From: Kribbella jejuensis
GTDB lineage: Bacteria > Actinomycetota > Actinomycetes > Propionibacteriales > Kribbellaceae
DNA length: 64,000 nucleotides
Assembly (NCBI RefSeq): GCF_006715085.1
Contig: NZ_VFMM01000004.1
Coordinates: 496,001-560,000, forward strand
Reading direction: 5' to 3'
Below, one piece after another: positions 1 through 9,430 of this stretch (position 1 is the stretch's first letter; every line of letters begins with the position of its first letter). A program made the translations under genes and the position numbers. Under the pieces are notes generated by a model. The model had not been told where the DNA came from. It searched no databases and worked only from the letters and a program-made list of their open reading frames with translations.

Positions 1-1
1 C

Positions 2-3000
2 CACACCGCGGACGTGATCGACTACCAGTCCGGCAACCACGGCTACATCTCCAAGGCCACCTCGCCGTACAAGGATGCCCAGGGCAACGTCTTCGACGAC
101 AAGCAGTACGCGGCCGGCGACACGTTCCCGCAGCTCGACCCGAACACCTCGTTCCCGAACGTGCCGATCTTCCACTCCAAGGCCGACGAGACCGTGAAGG
201 TGCCGGCCTGGCTGAACGACCCGACGCTGTACCACAACCGCGGCGACTCCACGTTCGCCGGCGAGAGCGCGGAGTACGGCGACTTCTCCGGCCTCGACGA
301 CCTGTTCACCGAGCAGCCGAAGGTCCGCGACGGGATGATCGACGTCTACAAGACCTGGGCCGAGTTCGGCATCGACGGCTTCCGGATCGACACCGTCAAG
401 CACGTCAACATCGAGTTCTGGCAGAAGTTCTCGCCGGCGATCCTGGCCGCGGCCCGCGGCGCGGGCGCGAAGAACTTCTTCATGTTCGGCGAGGTGTTCG
501 ACGCGAACCCGCAGTTCATGTCGACGTACACGACCAAGGGCGACCTGCAGGCGACGCTGGACTTCGGGTTCCAGCAGAACGCGGTGGCGTACGCGAAGGG
601 CGACTCGAGCACCAAGCTTCAGGACTTCTACGCGGACGACGACTACTACACCGACACGGACTCGAACGCCTACGAGCTGCCCACGTTCCTCGGTAACCAC
701 GACATGGGTCGTGTGGGCACGTTCTTGAAGCAGGGTGGCGCGTCAGGTCAGGAGCTGCTCTCACGAGACGAGCTGGCGCATTCCTTGATGTACCTGACGC
801 GCGGGCAGCCCGTTGTCTACTACGGCGACGAGCAGGGCTTCACCGGTCCGGGCGGGGACAAGGACGCGCGGCAGGACATGTTCGCGACCAAGACCGCCGA
901 CTACCAGGACGACGAGGTCGTCGACGGTACGGGTACGACGACGATCGGCAGCAAGGACCGGTACGACGTCAACGCCCCGATGTACAAGCACATCGCAGCG
1001 CTGGCGCAGCTGCGGGCGAAGTACCCTGCGCTGTCCGACGGGCGCCAGGTGAACAGGTACGCGTCCAACAACATCGGGCTGTACGCGTTCAGTCGGCTGG
1101 GCAGCGACAACGTCGAGTATCTCGTGGTGGCGAACAACTCCAAGACGGCGGCGTCCGCGACCGTACCGACGTACGGGCAGAACACGTGGTTCAAGCCTGT
1201 CTACGGCCTTTCTCGTTCGATCAAGACCGACCGTGAAGGCAGGGTCTCCGTCAGCCAGGGTCCGCTGTCCGTGACCGTGTACCAGGCTCAGTCGAAGGTC
1301 CCGCCGCGCGCCAAGGCGCCCAACGTCTACATGAGCTCGCCTGAGCTCGGCGCGACCGTCGGTGGACGCGCGGAGATCGCCGCAGCGGTCCCTGAGAACA
1401 CCCCGGCCACTGTGACGTTCGGCTACCGTCCCGTGGGTACGACGGAGTGGAAGCGGCTCGGGTCCGACGACAACGCGCCGTACCGGGTGTTCCAGGACGT
1501 CAGCGGGCTGCCCAAGGGCACGCTGCTCGAGTACCGCGCCGTGCTGCGTGACGGATCCGGCAACTACTCGGTGTCCGGCTCGTACGGCGTTGTCGGTGAC
1601 GCTGCCGCACCGGGTGGTGGCGGCGGTTCCACCGGACCGGTCGTCCAGCCGGCCAACGTGTCCGTGCCGGGTGACCACAACACCGAGATGGGCTGCGCAG
1701 CGGACTGGGCGCCGGACTGCGACCAGGCACAGCTGAAGCTGGACCCGAACGACAAGGTGTGGAAGGGCACGTACACGCTCCCGGCTGGTGAGCACGCCTA
1801 CAAGGCGGCCATCAACAAGACCTGGGACGTCAACTACGGAGCCGGTGGTGTGCAGAACGGCGCCAACATCTCCTACACCGCACCGACCGGACCAGTCACC
1901 TTCTACTACGAGCACGGGCGGCACTACGTCACGTCGAGTGCGCAGGGGCCGATCATCACCGCGCCGGGTTCGTACCAGAAGGCACTGGGCTGCTCGGCCG
2001 ACTGGGACCCGGCGTGCATGCGACCCTGGTTGACCGACGAGGACGGTGACGGGACCTACACGTGGTCCACCAGCGAACTGAAGGCGGGCAACTATGAGGC
2101 GAAGGTGGCGCACAACCTGTCCTGGGACGAGAGCTACCCGGCTCAGAACGTGCCGGTTGTGGTACCGAGCGACGGGCTGGTCGTCACGTTCTCGTACGTG
2201 CTCGCGACCCACCAGTTCACGGTGACCACCTCCAAGCCCGGTGCGCACCCGGACCTCAGCCAGGCGAAGGCGTACTGGATCGACCGGGACACCCTCGCCG
2301 TACCGGCCGTCGACCACCCGGAGCGGTACCGGTGGCGCCTGCACTGGTCGGACACCGGTTCGCTGAAGGTCGACGCGGACGACATCGGTGGTTCGTCGAC
2401 GGCCCTGAGCTACGACCCTGCGGTCGTCAAGCCTGGGTACACCACGCTGCGACTGGACCATGCCGACGTCGAGAAGATCCTCACTGGGCAGCTGGGACTG
2501 GCGCAGTACGACGACACAGGGCGTCTGTTGGATGCCACCGGCGTACAGATCCCGGGTGTGCTCGACGACGTGTACGCAGGCGCCGTCAACCGCTCGTACG
2601 GTGTCACGTGGCAAGCAGGCAAGCCCACCTTCACGGTGTGGGCCCCCACTGCCCAGAACGTCCGTCTGCTGGTCGGCACCTCGGCTGTGCCGATGCACCG
2701 CAATTCAGATGGGTCCTGGGCGATCGCTGGACCGCGCTCTTGGAAGAACGCTTCGTACCGTTTCGAGGTCACGGTCTTCGCGCCCAGTACTGGAAAGGTA
2801 GAGAAGAACGTTGTCACGGATCCGTACTCGGTTGCGTTGACGACGGACTCGACCTACTCGGTGGCGGCGGATCTGAGTGATCCGGCGGGGAAGCCGGCGT
2901 TGTGGTCGAGCACTCCTTCGCCGAAGCTTGCACGACGTGTCGACTCGACGATCTACGAGCTGCACGTGCGGGACTTCTCCATCAACGACAGCACGGTGCC

Positions 3001-4807
3001 TGCGGCACACCGCGGTACCTACCTGGCCTTCGCGGACAACGGCAACGGCACGAAGCACCTGCGCTCGCTGGCAGCCGCCGGGCTCAACACCGTGCACCTG
3101 CTACCCACCTTCGACATCGCGTCGATCCCTGAGACCAACCAGCAAACGCCTGCCTGCGACCTGAAGTCCATGCCGGCCGACTCCGACCAGCAGCAAGCCT
3201 GTGTGACGGCCGTGGCAGCCAAGGACGGTTTCAACTGGGGCTACGACCCGTTCCACTGGCTGGCGCCGGAGGGGTCGTACGCAACACAGAAGGACGGCCT
3301 GCCACGAGTAGCCGAGTTCCGCACGATGGTGGGCGCACTGCACAAGTCCGGCCTGCGTGTGGTGTTGGACCAGGTCTACAACCACACCCCGGCCGCCGGT
3401 GAGGCGCCGACGTCGGTGCTCGACCAGATCGTGCCCGGGTACTACCAGCGGCTGGACGCGACCGGCAAGGTCGAGAACTCGACGTGCTGCAGCAATATCG
3501 CCACCGAGCACGCGATGGCCGAGAAGATCATGGTCGACGGCACGGTCAGCTGGGCCCGCAACTACCACGTGGACGGCTTCCGGTACGACCTGATGGGCCA
3601 CCACTCCAAGGCGAACATGCTCAAGGTCCGCGCCGCGCTGAACAAGCTGACCCTGGCGAAGGACGGCGTCGACGGCAAGTCGATCTACCTGTACGGCGAG
3701 GGCTGGAACTTCGGCGAGGTGGCCGACGACGCGCTGTTCGTCCAGGCCCGGCAGGGCAATCTCGGCGGCACCGGGATCGGTACGTTCTCGGACCGGCTGC
3801 GGGACGCGGTCCGCGGCGGCGGGCCGTTCGACGACGACCCGCGGATCCAGGGCTTCGGCTCCGGCGAGGCGAGCGACCCGAACGGTGCCGCGGTGAACGG
3901 TACGCCGGCCGACCGCACGAAGCGGCTCGCCCACGACACCGACCTGGTTCAGCTCGGACTGGCCGGGAACCTGCGCTCGTTCACGTTCAAGTCGGTCTCG
4001 TCGGGCGCGGACGTCCGCGGCGACCAGGTCGACTACAACGGCACGCCGGCCGGGTACGCCGACCAGCCCGACGAGGTGGTGACGTACGTCGATGCCCACG
4101 ACAACGAAACGCTGTGGGACACGCTGACGTACAAGCTGCCGGCCGATCTGCCGATGCCGGACCGGATCCGGATGAACACGTTGTCGTTGGCAACGACCGC
4201 GCTGGCGCAGACGCCGTCGTTCTGGCACGCCGGCGCCGACCTGCTGCGAAGCAAGTCGCTGGACCGCAACTCGTACGACTCCGGTGACTGGTTCAACACG
4301 CTCGACTGGACCGGCACGGACAACGGGTTCGGTCACGGCCTGCCGCCGAAGGCCGACAACGAGGCCAAGTGGCCGTTCATGAAGCCACTGCTCGCCAACC
4401 CGGCCCTCAAGCCGTCCGCGGCTGACGTCGCCACCGCTTCCGCGGCCGCGGCCGACCTGCTGAAGCTGCGGTTCTCCACTCCGCTGTTCCGGCTGGGGAC
4501 CGCGGACCTGATCAACCAGAAGCTCACGTTCCCGGTGAGCGGTACGACGCCTGGCGTGATCACGATGCGGATCGACGACACAGTCGGCGCGGACGTCGAC
4601 CCTGCGTTGAAGGGCGTCCTGGTCGTCTTCAACTCCACCAACGCCGCCGTCACACAGCAGGTCCCTGGGTTGACCGGCGCCAACCTCACCCTGTCGCCGA
4701 TCCAGGCAGCTGGTTCAGACCCGGTAGTCAAGCAGACAACCTGGTCAGCAACCACTGCCACAGCAACAGTCCCACCGCGCACGGTCGCCGTACTGGTCCA
4801 ACACTAA
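2..4807 (+). CDS. Secreted dual-GH13 amylopullulanase, 5' end missing
   Basis: Hydrolyses alpha-1,4 and alpha-1,6 links in starch, glycogen or pullulan outside the cell. The reading frame is open to the window edge and begins inside GH13 region I (NHTADV), so the signal peptide and first domain start lie upstream. About 1,601 residues are visible. The first GH13 domain has nucleophile D130 (DGFRID), acid E164 (GEVFD) and D234 (NHD). Two X25/starch-binding-like repeats follow at about 550-640 and 650-740, each with a paired-Cys GC.ADW..C motif. Then come a pullulanase N-terminal module, a CBM48 near 866 (FTVWAPTAQ) and a second GH13 of pullulanase type with [11 protein letters not shown]1196 (DGFRYD), E1233 (YGEGWNFGE) and D1367 (DAHDNE). 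Both catalytic triads are intact, so both domains should be active. The stop overlaps the convergent DoxX gene by 4 bases. Family call is firm; exact substrate split between domains is inferred. Confidence 0.93.
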   Translation, partial: HTADVIDYQSGNHGYISKATSPYKDAQGNVFDDKQYAAGDTFPQLDPNTSFPNVPIFHSKADETVKVPAWLNDPTLYHNRGDSTFAGESAEYGDFSGLDDLFTEQPKVRDGMIDVYKTWAEFGIDGFRIDTVKHVNIEFWQKFSPAILAAARGAGAKNFFMFGEVFDANPQFMSTYTTKGDLQATLDFGFQQNAVAYAKGDSSTKLQDFYADDDYYTDTDSNAYELPTFLGNHDMGRVGTFLKQGGASGQELLSRDELAHSLMYLTRGQPVVYYGDEQGFTGPGGDKDARQDMFATKTADYQDDEVVDGTGTTTIGSKDRYDVNAPMYKHIAALAQLRAKYPALSDGRQVNRYASNNIGLYAFSRLGSDNVEYLVVANNSKTAASATVPTYGQNTWFKPVYGLSRSIKTDREGRVSVSQGPLSVTVYQAQSKVPPRAKAPNVYMSSPELGATVGGRAEIAAAVPENTPATVTFGYRPVGTTEWKRLGSDDNAPYRVFQDVSGLPKGTLLEYRAVLRDGSGNYSVSGSYGVVGDAAAPGGGGGSTGPVVQPANVSVPGDHNTEMGCAADWAPDCDQAQLKLDPNDKVWKGTYTLPAGEHAYKAAINKTWDVNYGAGGVQNGANISYTAPTGPVTFYYEHGRHYVTSSAQGPIITAPGSYQKALGCSADWDPACMRPWLTDEDGDGTYTWSTSELKAGNYEAKVAHNLSWDESYPAQNVPVVVPSDGLVVTFSYVLATHQFTVTTSKPGAHPDLSQAKAYWIDRDTLAVPAVDHPERYRWRLHWSDTGSLKVDADDIGGSSTALSYDPAVVKPGYTTLRLDHADVEKILTGQLGLAQYDDTGRLLDATGVQIPGVLDDVYAGAVNRSYGVTWQAGKPTFTVWAPTAQNVRLLVGTSAVPMHRNSDGSWAIAGPRSWKNASYRFEVTVFAPSTGKVEKNVVTDPYSVALTTDSTYSVAADLSDPAGKPALWSSTPSPKLARRVDSTIYELHVRDFSINDSTVPAAHRGTYLAFADNGNGTKHLRSLAAAGLNTVHLLPTFDIASIPETNQQTPACDLKSMPADSDQQQACVTAVAAKDGFNWGYDPFHWLAPEGSYATQKDGLPRVAEFRTMVGALHKSGLRVVLDQVYNHTPAAGEAPTSVLDQIVPGYYQRLDATGKVENSTCCSNIATEHAMAEKIMVDGTVSWARNYHVDGFRYDLMGHHSKANMLKVRAALNKLTLAKDGVDGKSIYLYGEGWNFGEVADDALFVQARQGNLGGTGIGTFSDRLRDAVRGGGPFDDDPRIQGFGSGEASDPNGAAVNGTPADRTKRLAHDTDLVQLGLAGNLRSFTFKSVSSGADVRGDQVDYNGTPAGYADQPDEVVTYVDAHDNETLWDTLTYKLPADLPMPDRIRMNTLSLATTALAQTPSFWHAGADLLRSKSLDRNSYDSGDWFNTLDWTGTDNGFGHGLPPKADNEAKWPFMKPLLANPALKPSAADVATASAAAADLLKLRFSTPLFRLGTADLINQKLTFPVSGTTPGVITMRIDDTVGADVDPALKGVLVVFNSTNAAVTQQVPGLTGANLTLSPIQAAGSDPVVKQTTWSATTATATVPPRTVAVLVQH

Positions 4808-5172
4808 AGCGCGGCGAACCGAGCCGCCGCCACGAAGGCCGCCAATGCCAGCAGAACGGCATTGGCGGCCGTGGACCGCGGCTCACGCAGTGAGGAGTGC
4901 GAGGTTGCGGCGCCGACCATCACGACGCACAGGCCGACAGCTGCAAGCGGCGTGAGTACACGGGCCGTATCGGTGAGCCAGGGCGCGAGGAGCCCGATGA
5001 CCGCCAGCAGTTCGCAGACAGCCACCAGGCGGACCAGTGGCATGGGGAACGGGGCGATGCCCGTCTGACCGGTGGCGATCAGGCGGGCACGCGACATGGT
5101 CGCCTTCAGCACGCCGGAGATCGTGAAGACAACTGCCAGCAATCCGGTGAAGATCCAGACGATGATGTTCAT
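4804..5172 (-). CDS. DoxX-like integral membrane protein
   Basis: A 122-residue hydrophobic protein with about four predicted membrane helices and the DoxX/DoxD look: an N-terminal helix followed by SGVLKA and a central VRLVAVCELLAVIGLL segment. Family members are small membrane proteins sometimes tied to redox or oxidative stress; the exact role is unknown. The ATG is chosen because it lies just 3' of an ECF41-type promoter (5183-5209), giving a leader of only a few bases. It is divergent from the SigJ-type sigma gene and shares its intergenic region, so co-regulation by that factor is likely. Its 3' end overlaps the amylopullulanase stop. Confidence 0.8.
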   Translation of the reverse strand: MNIIVWIFTGLLAVVFTISGVLKATMSRARLIATGQTGIAPFPMPLVRLVAVCELLAVIGLLAPWLTDTARVLTPLAAVGLCVVMVGAATSHSSLREPRSTAANAVLLALAAFVAAARFAAL

Positions 5173-5182
5173 GAGGATTGTT

Positions 5183-5209
5183 GACGATCCGGCGATCCCC
5201 TGGGTGACA
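5183..5209 (-). promoter_or_regulatory. ECF41-type promoter of the DoxX gene
   Basis: Read on the minus strand, TGTCACC (5209-5203) is followed by exactly 16 bases and CGTC (5186-5183). This matches the ECF41 consensus as I recall it (TGTCACA-N16-CGTC). The DoxX ATG at 5172 lies about 10 bases after the -10 element, so the transcript would be almost leaderless. Confidence 0.65.
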
Positions 5210-5210
5210 C

Positions 5211-5237
5211 TGTCACTGCGTGACCCTGTCGATCGTC
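5211..5237 (+). promoter_or_regulatory. ECF41-type autoregulatory promoter of the sigma factor gene
   Basis: TGTCACT (5211-5217), 16 bases, then CGTC (5234-5237), matching the ECF41 consensus with one change. It stands back to back with the DoxX promoter with a single base between the two -35 elements. The ATG at 5251 follows 13 bases after the -10 element, so the message is near-leaderless. Confidence 0.65.
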
Positions 5238-5250
5238 TGAGATGGTTGTG

Positions 5251-5889
5251 ATGGAGGAACTCAGGCCGCTGCTGCTGTCGATCGCGTACCGGATGCTCGG
5301 GACGTTCGGTGACGCTGAGGACGTCGTTCAGGAGGCGTATCTGCGGCTGCATCGCGAGCCCGAGGTGACGTCGCCGAAGTCGTTCCTGACCACGGTCACC
5401 ACCCGGCTCGCGATCGACCAACTGCGGTCCGCCAGGCGACAGCGTGAGCAGTACTTCGGTCCATGGCTGCCGGAACCTGCCGTGGACGAGTACGTCGACC
5501 TGGCGGACCGGGCCGCGCTCTCGGAGGTACGGCGCTTCGTCGCGGCCGCCGAGGACGGCGAACTGGACGCGTTGGTCGCGCTCCTCACCCCGGATGCGAC
5601 GTTCACCGGCGACGGCGGCGGTAAGGGCGGCTTCCCCCGCCCGGTCCACGGTGCCGGCAACGTCGCGCGGTTGGTGATCGGCGCCTTCGGCAAGTTCCGC
5701 GGCCTGGCGACCGAGCCCGTGCACATCGGCGGTCAACCAGCGCTACGGATTCACGACGCCGCCGACCGCACCGTAGCGGTCTGGTCGTTCGTCGTTACCG
5801 AGGGCCGGATCGACGCTGTGCACGGCGTCGTGAACCCGGACAAGCTCACGCACGTCCAGCCGTCACGGTACTCGGACGACCAGGGCTGA
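5251..5889 (+). CDS. sigJ: ECF41 (SigJ-type) RNA polymerase sigma factor lacking region 4
   Basis: ECF sigma factors direct RNA polymerase to a small regulon; ECF41 members carry a SnoaL-like C-terminal domain that tunes activity. This 212-residue protein starts MEELRPLLLSIAYRML, has an intact sigma region 2 (about 1-65) and all three ECF41 hallmarks: WLPEP (72-76), DGGGK (121-125) and NPDKL (195-199). Usual length is about 290. The roughly 75-residue region 4 helix-turn-helix that should sit between WLPEP and the SnoaL domain is absent: residue 85 (ADRAALSEV) runs straight into RRFVAAAEDGELDALVALL. The frame is kept, so this is a clean internal deletion rather than a frameshift. ATG 5251 is preferred over 5242 from homology and the promoter position. 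Its 3' end overlaps the convergent kinase by 27 bases. Family assignment is sure; function without region 4 is not. Confidence 0.85.
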   Translation: MEELRPLLLSIAYRMLGTFGDAEDVVQEAYLRLHREPEVTSPKSFLTTVTTRLAIDQLRSARRQREQYFGPWLPEPAVDEYVDLADRAALSEVRRFVAAAEDGELDALVALLTPDATFTGDGGGKGGFPRPVHGAGNVARLVIGAFGKFRGLATEPVHIGGQPALRIHDAADRTVAVWSFVVTEGRIDAVHGVVNPDKLTHVQPSRYSDDQG

Positions 5890-6759
5890 CTCGTCTACTT
5901 CGGCTACGAGGGTGGCGCCGTCGGGGATGGTGTCGCCGTCGAGTTGGCGGCGTACTGGGCGTTCGGCCTGGACCTGGAAGCGGTGGCCGGTGAAGCGTTC
6001 GACGTGCCGTTCGCGCCAGGACTTGATCAGCAGACCGAGGGCGAGCCGCGGCCAGTGGGCGATCCGGCGTGGGGCGAGGACGACCAGGTCGATCCGGCCG
6101 TCGTCGGGGACCGCGTCCGGCAGCAGCGGGATGTTCGCCTGCAGCGTGCCGACGTTGCCGATCACCACGGTGCGCGCGCGACGGCGTACCGGCGGGTGGT
6201 CGTCGACGGTGATCTCCACCTGGACGAACGGATGGTTCAGGTTCTTCAGCGTCGAGACGACGTACGCGGCCCACCCGACGCGCTTCTTCAGTTCGTCGGG
6301 GGCGTCTTCGATGATCGCGGCGTCCAGCCCGAGGCCTGCCATCACCACGAAACGGTCGACGTCCAGTTGGTCGCCCTTGATCAGCACGCTGTCGATCCGC
6401 TGTTCCGAACCGTCGAGCAGCGCCGCCACCGCATCCTCCAGCCGGAGCGGGATGCCGAGATTGCGCGCCAGCAGGTTGCCGGTGCCGCCCGGCAGTACGG
6501 CGACCGGGATCCCGGTCCGCGCCAGCTCGGCGCAGACCACCCGGACCGTGCCGTCACCGCCCGCGACGAGGACCAGGTCCACCTGGTCGTCGACGGCGCG
6601 CCGGGCCATCGTCATCCCGGCGTCGTCGGCGGTCGTCTCGAGCCACAACGGCTCGGCGAACCCACGATCGCGGAGCGCCTGCCCGACCGTTTCACGGAAG
6701 GTGTCGCCGTCGACCTTGATCGGGTTCACGATTACGGCTGCCCGTCTGGCAGAACTCAC
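5863..6759 (-). CDS. Diacylglycerol kinase-like lipid kinase
   Basis: A 298-residue member of the DAGK catalytic / YegS-like family, which phosphorylates diacylglycerol, sphingoid or related lipids with ATP at the membrane. The N-terminus has VNPIK, then the nucleotide-binding GGDGT at 67-71 and PGGTGNLLARNLGIP, both diagnostic. The C-terminal half is the usual beta-sandwich with RIDLVVLAPR. No membrane segment is evident. GTG 6759 is chosen because GGTGG lies about 7 bases upstream; GTG 6771 is the alternative. The gene is divergent from the serine hydrolase with a gap of under 30 bases, so promoters must overlap. The true lipid substrate cannot be read from sequence. Confidence 0.85.
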   Translation of the reverse strand: MSSARRAAVIVNPIKVDGDTFRETVGQALRDRGFAEPLWLETTADDAGMTMARRAVDDQVDLVLVAGGDGTVRVVCAELARTGIPVAVLPGGTGNLLARNLGIPLRLEDAVAALLDGSEQRIDSVLIKGDQLDVDRFVVMAGLGLDAAIIEDAPDELKKRVGWAAYVVSTLKNLNHPFVQVEITVDDHPPVRRRARTVVIGNVGTLQANIPLLPDAVPDDGRIDLVVLAPRRIAHWPRLALGLLIKSWRERHVERFTGHRFQVQAERPVRRQLDGDTIPDGATLVAEVDESALVVRVP

Positions 6760-6787
6760 CTGATATTCCACCGTTCGGAGAGATAGC

Positions 6788-8215
6788 GTGCTGTCGGTGA
6801 GCAGACTTCCACGGAGTACGCCAGAAGCCCAGGATCTGTCCGCCGCTGCGCTCGACAGTTTCGTCGGAGCGCTCGACGCCGGGCAGCCCGAGATCCAGAC
6901 AGTCACTGTAGTACGGCACGGACACGTGGTGCTCGAGGAGGCGTGGGCGCCGTACCGGGCCGACGACCGGCACCTGTTGTTCTCGGTGTCCAAAAGTTTC
7001 ACCTCGACCGCGATCGGGCTCGCGGTCGACGCCGGACTGCTGACCCTCGACGATCGGGTCATCTCGTTCTTCACCGCGGACGAGCTGCCGGAGACGATCA
7101 GCGACAACCTCGCCGCGATGACGGTCCGGCACCTGCTGACAATGACGACCGGACACTCGAAGGACACCGTCGACGCGCTCAGCCGGGACCGCCGGATGGT
7201 GAAGGTCTTCCTGGGCCTCGAGGTCGTGCACGAGCCTGGGACCGTGTTCGTCTACAACAGCGGCGCGACGTACATGTTGTCGGCAATCCTGCAACGGCTC
7301 GCCGGGGAGAACCTGCTCGACTACCTGCGGCCGCGGCTGTTCGAGCCGCTCGGCGCGACCGAGGCGATCTGGCAGGTGTCGCAGGAGGGCATCGTCGTCG
7401 GCGGCTGGGGCCTCAGCCTGAACACAGAGTCGCTGGCCTGCTTCGGGCAGCTGCTCCTGCAGCACGGCGAATGGGACGGCAAGCAGCTCGTCCCGGCCGA
7501 GTGGTTCGAGGCGGCCACCTCGAGGCAGGTCCCCAACGACAACGAGGAGAACCCGGACTGGAAGCAGGGGTACGGCTTTCAGTTCTGGCGCGGCCGGCAC
7601 AACACGTACCGCGCCGACGGCGCCTTCGGGCAGTTCGTCCTGGTCTTCCCGGAGTACGACGCCGTGCTCGTCACGACCAGTGCGACCGGGGACATGCAGG
7701 CGATCCTGAACACCGCGTGGGAGTACCTGCTGCCGGCGCTCGAGGGCAAGGACGTCCCCGTGGTGCCGCGCCCATCGCAGCTGGAGCTGCCGCCGCCCAG
7801 CGGCGCAGCACCGGCGCCCGGCGACGGGCAGACGTACCGCTTCGCCGGATCCAACGCGACCGGGCTGACCGCTGTCCGGCTGGATGCGGACGGCACCGGC
7901 ACGTTCACGTTCGAGGACCCACGCGGCGGGACGCACGAACTCGTCTGTGCGGCCGGCCCCTGGCGGGAACAGACTGCGCCGGGGACGGTCGCCGACGCCG
8001 GGCCGGAGACCGGCGAACGGATCCTGACCAGCGCGTACGGCGACGGTGACGCGTTCGTCGCGACGTTCCGCTGGGTCGAGACGCCGTTCGTCGCGACGCT
8101 CAGCTGCCGCGTCGACCCTGCTGCCGATGGCCGGATGACCGTTGACGGCAGGCTCAACGTGTCCTTCGGACCGACCGAGTTCAGCGAAGTTTCGGAGCCG
8201 ATGTCACAGAGCTGA
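6788..8215 (+). CDS. Beta-lactamase-fold serine hydrolase
   Basis: A 475-residue class C beta-lactamase / 6-aminohexanoate-dimer hydrolase-like enzyme. SVSK at 66-69 is the SxxK nucleophile motif, and YNS (about 158) fills the Y-x-N place. No signal peptide is visible, so it is probably cytoplasmic and acts on esters or amides rather than as a resistance enzyme. The C-terminal 110 residues form an extra domain rich in beta-strand that is common in such esterases. GGAGAG sits 6 bases before GTG 6788, supporting this start. It lies just upstream of the SDR gene on the same strand; the SDR's putative -35 element falls inside its last codons. Confidence 0.8.
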   Translation: MLSVSRLPRSTPEAQDLSAAALDSFVGALDAGQPEIQTVTVVRHGHVVLEEAWAPYRADDRHLLFSVSKSFTSTAIGLAVDAGLLTLDDRVISFFTADELPETISDNLAAMTVRHLLTMTTGHSKDTVDALSRDRRMVKVFLGLEVVHEPGTVFVYNSGATYMLSAILQRLAGENLLDYLRPRLFEPLGATEAIWQVSQEGIVVGGWGLSLNTESLACFGQLLLQHGEWDGKQLVPAEWFEAATSRQVPNDNEENPDWKQGYGFQFWRGRHNTYRADGAFGQFVLVFPEYDAVLVTTSATGDMQAILNTAWEYLLPALEGKDVPVVPRPSQLELPPPSGAAPAPGDGQTYRFAGSNATGLTAVRLDADGTGTFTFEDPRGGTHELVCAAGPWREQTAPGTVADAGPETGERILTSAYGDGDAFVATFRWVETPFVATLSCRVDPAADGRMTVDGRLNVSFGPTEFSEVSEPMSQS

Positions 8216-8228
8216 GCCGTCGCGTGTC
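8202..8228 (+). promoter_or_regulatory. Possible ECF41-type promoter of the SDR gene
   Basis: A perfect TGTCACA (8202-8208) is followed after 16 bases by TGTC (8225-8228), one change from the CGTC -10 motif. It would give a leader of about 28 bases containing the strong GGAGG site of the SDR gene. Weaker than the two divergent ECF41 sites and therefore tentative. Confidence 0.35.
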
Positions 8229-8262
8229 CTCCGGGTCGAAAGCTGAGACGACGGAGGAAGAG

Positions 8263-9201
8263 ATGAAGGTGTTGGTGGCAGGTGCGACCGGCGGACTGGG
8301 CCGGTCGCTGGTACCGCAGCTGGTCGCGGCCGGGCACGAGGTGACCGGGATGATCCGGTCCAGGTCCGGCGCGGCCGGCGTCCGGGCGTCCGGTGCGGAG
8401 GTCGTACTCGCGGACGGTCTGGACTCAGGAGCGGTCCGGGCCGCCGTGGCGTCGGTCCGCCCGGAGGTCGTCGTCCACCAGATGACGGCGCTCAAGGGCG
8501 GCATCGACTTCAAGCACTTCGACGACAGCTTCGCGCTGACGAACAAGCTGCGGACGATCGGTGTCGACAATCTGATCGCCGCCGCCCAAGCTGCCGGCGT
8601 ACGGCGGTTCGTCGTCCAGTCGTACGCCGGCTGGAACCTGCAGCACGGCGGGCCGGCCACCCGGACCGAGGCCGACCCGCTCGACCCGAACCCGGTGCCC
8701 GCGCAGCGGCAGACGATGGCCGCGATCAAACACCTGGAGTCCGCGGTGCTGAACGCCGACGGGCTCGAAGGGGTCGCGCTGCGGTACGCGAACTTCTACG
8801 GGCCGACCGCGGACCTCGGGAAGGGCGGCTCGATGGTCGAGCTGGTCCAGAAGCGCCGGCTGCCGATCATCGGCGACGGTACGGGCGTCTGGTCGTTCAT
8901 CCACTACGACGACGCGGCCGCGGCCACGGTGAAGGCCGTGGAGAGCGACGTCACCGGCGTGTTCCAGATCGCCGACGACGACCCGGCCCAGGCGGCCGTG
9001 TGGCTGCCCGAGTTCGCCCGCATTCTCGGCGCGAAGCCACCTCGGCACATCCCGGCCTGGCTCGGCCGCCTCGCGGTCGGCGACGTCGGCGTGGCCGCGT
9101 TCACCGAGATCCGCGGCGCCGACAACACCCTCGCCAAGAAGACCTTCGACTGGCAACCCGGCTACGCCTCCTGGCGCGAAGGTTTCAGGCACGGGCTGTG
9201 A
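8263..9201 (+). CDS. NAD(P)-dependent epimerase/dehydratase (extended SDR)
   Basis: A 312-residue extended short-chain dehydrogenase. The N-terminal Rossmann motif GATGGLG is intact and RYANFYGP matches the epimerase family. The catalytic tyrosine region reads SYAGWN without a clear YxxxK, so this may be an atypical SDR that binds NAD(P) and modifies a sugar nucleotide, quinone or small carbonyl compound. ATG 8263 follows a strong GGAGGAAG site (8253-8260). Epimerase-type SDRs are among the partners reported for ECF41 sigma factors, and a candidate ECF41 promoter lies upstream, so it may belong to the regulon of the sigma gene 2.4 kb away. A strong hairpin follows the gene. Confidence 0.82.
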   Translation: MKVLVAGATGGLGRSLVPQLVAAGHEVTGMIRSRSGAAGVRASGAEVVLADGLDSGAVRAAVASVRPEVVVHQMTALKGGIDFKHFDDSFALTNKLRTIGVDNLIAAAQAAGVRRFVVQSYAGWNLQHGGPATRTEADPLDPNPVPAQRQTMAAIKHLESAVLNADGLEGVALRYANFYGPTADLGKGGSMVELVQKRRLPIIGDGTGVWSFIHYDDAAAATVKAVESDVTGVFQIADDDPAQAAVWLPEFARILGAKPPRHIPAWLGRLAVGDVGVAAFTEIRGADNTLAKKTFDWQPGYASWREGFRHGL

Positions 9202-9262
9202 AGCGCGCATCCCTGAGAGGTTTTCTTTACTTCTGCGTTACACGCGATGACCGGAGCTGAAA

Positions 9263-9295
9263 CCGGCGGGTCCTGAACTGATGTGGACCCGCCGG
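9263..9295. terminator. Strong hairpin after the SDR gene
   Basis: A perfect 11-bp inverted repeat, CCGGCGGGTCC (9263-9273) and GGACCCGCCGG (9285-9295), with an 11-base loop. No U-run follows, which is common in actinobacterial terminators. It separates the SDR gene from the riboswitch-led operon. Confidence 0.5.
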
Positions 9296-9305
9296 GACGG
9301 CGGGG

Positions 9306-9430
9306 CGCCCCTAGGGTTCCGCTGCTCGTCGAGGTGACGGGCAGGACTGGTCCGAGAGGGGAGGCGAGACCGCCGGCGATTCGTCTGCCGCGACGGTGTC
9401 GTTCCACGGCGGGACAAAAGCCCGGGAGGC
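9306..9430 (+). ncRNA. Guanidine-I (ykkC) riboswitch aptamer
   Basis: Conserved blocks of the ykkC class appear in order and spacing: CTAGGGTTCCG (9311-9321), GGACTGGTCCGAGAG (9344-9358), a variable stem, then ACGGCGGGACAAAAGCCCGGGAGG (9406-9429, quoted here only to mark the block). The class binds guanidinium and turns expression on. Genes downstream are exactly those usually controlled by it (DUF1989 pair, carboxylase part, allophanate hydrolase, transporter), which independently supports the call. Confidence 0.92.

Noticed and set aside
761-2698. Long minus-strand open frame of 645 codons inside the amylopullulanase
   Set aside because: Composition is Arg/Val/Gly-rich without any motif, and the plus strand carries unmistakable carbohydrate-binding and GH13 sequence. 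It is a shadow frame.
8202-8221. TGTCACA followed by CGTC at 8218-8221 as the SDR promoter
   Set aside because: The spacer is only 9 bases, far too short for an ECF promoter. The 16-base spacing to TGTC is kept instead as a weak candidate.
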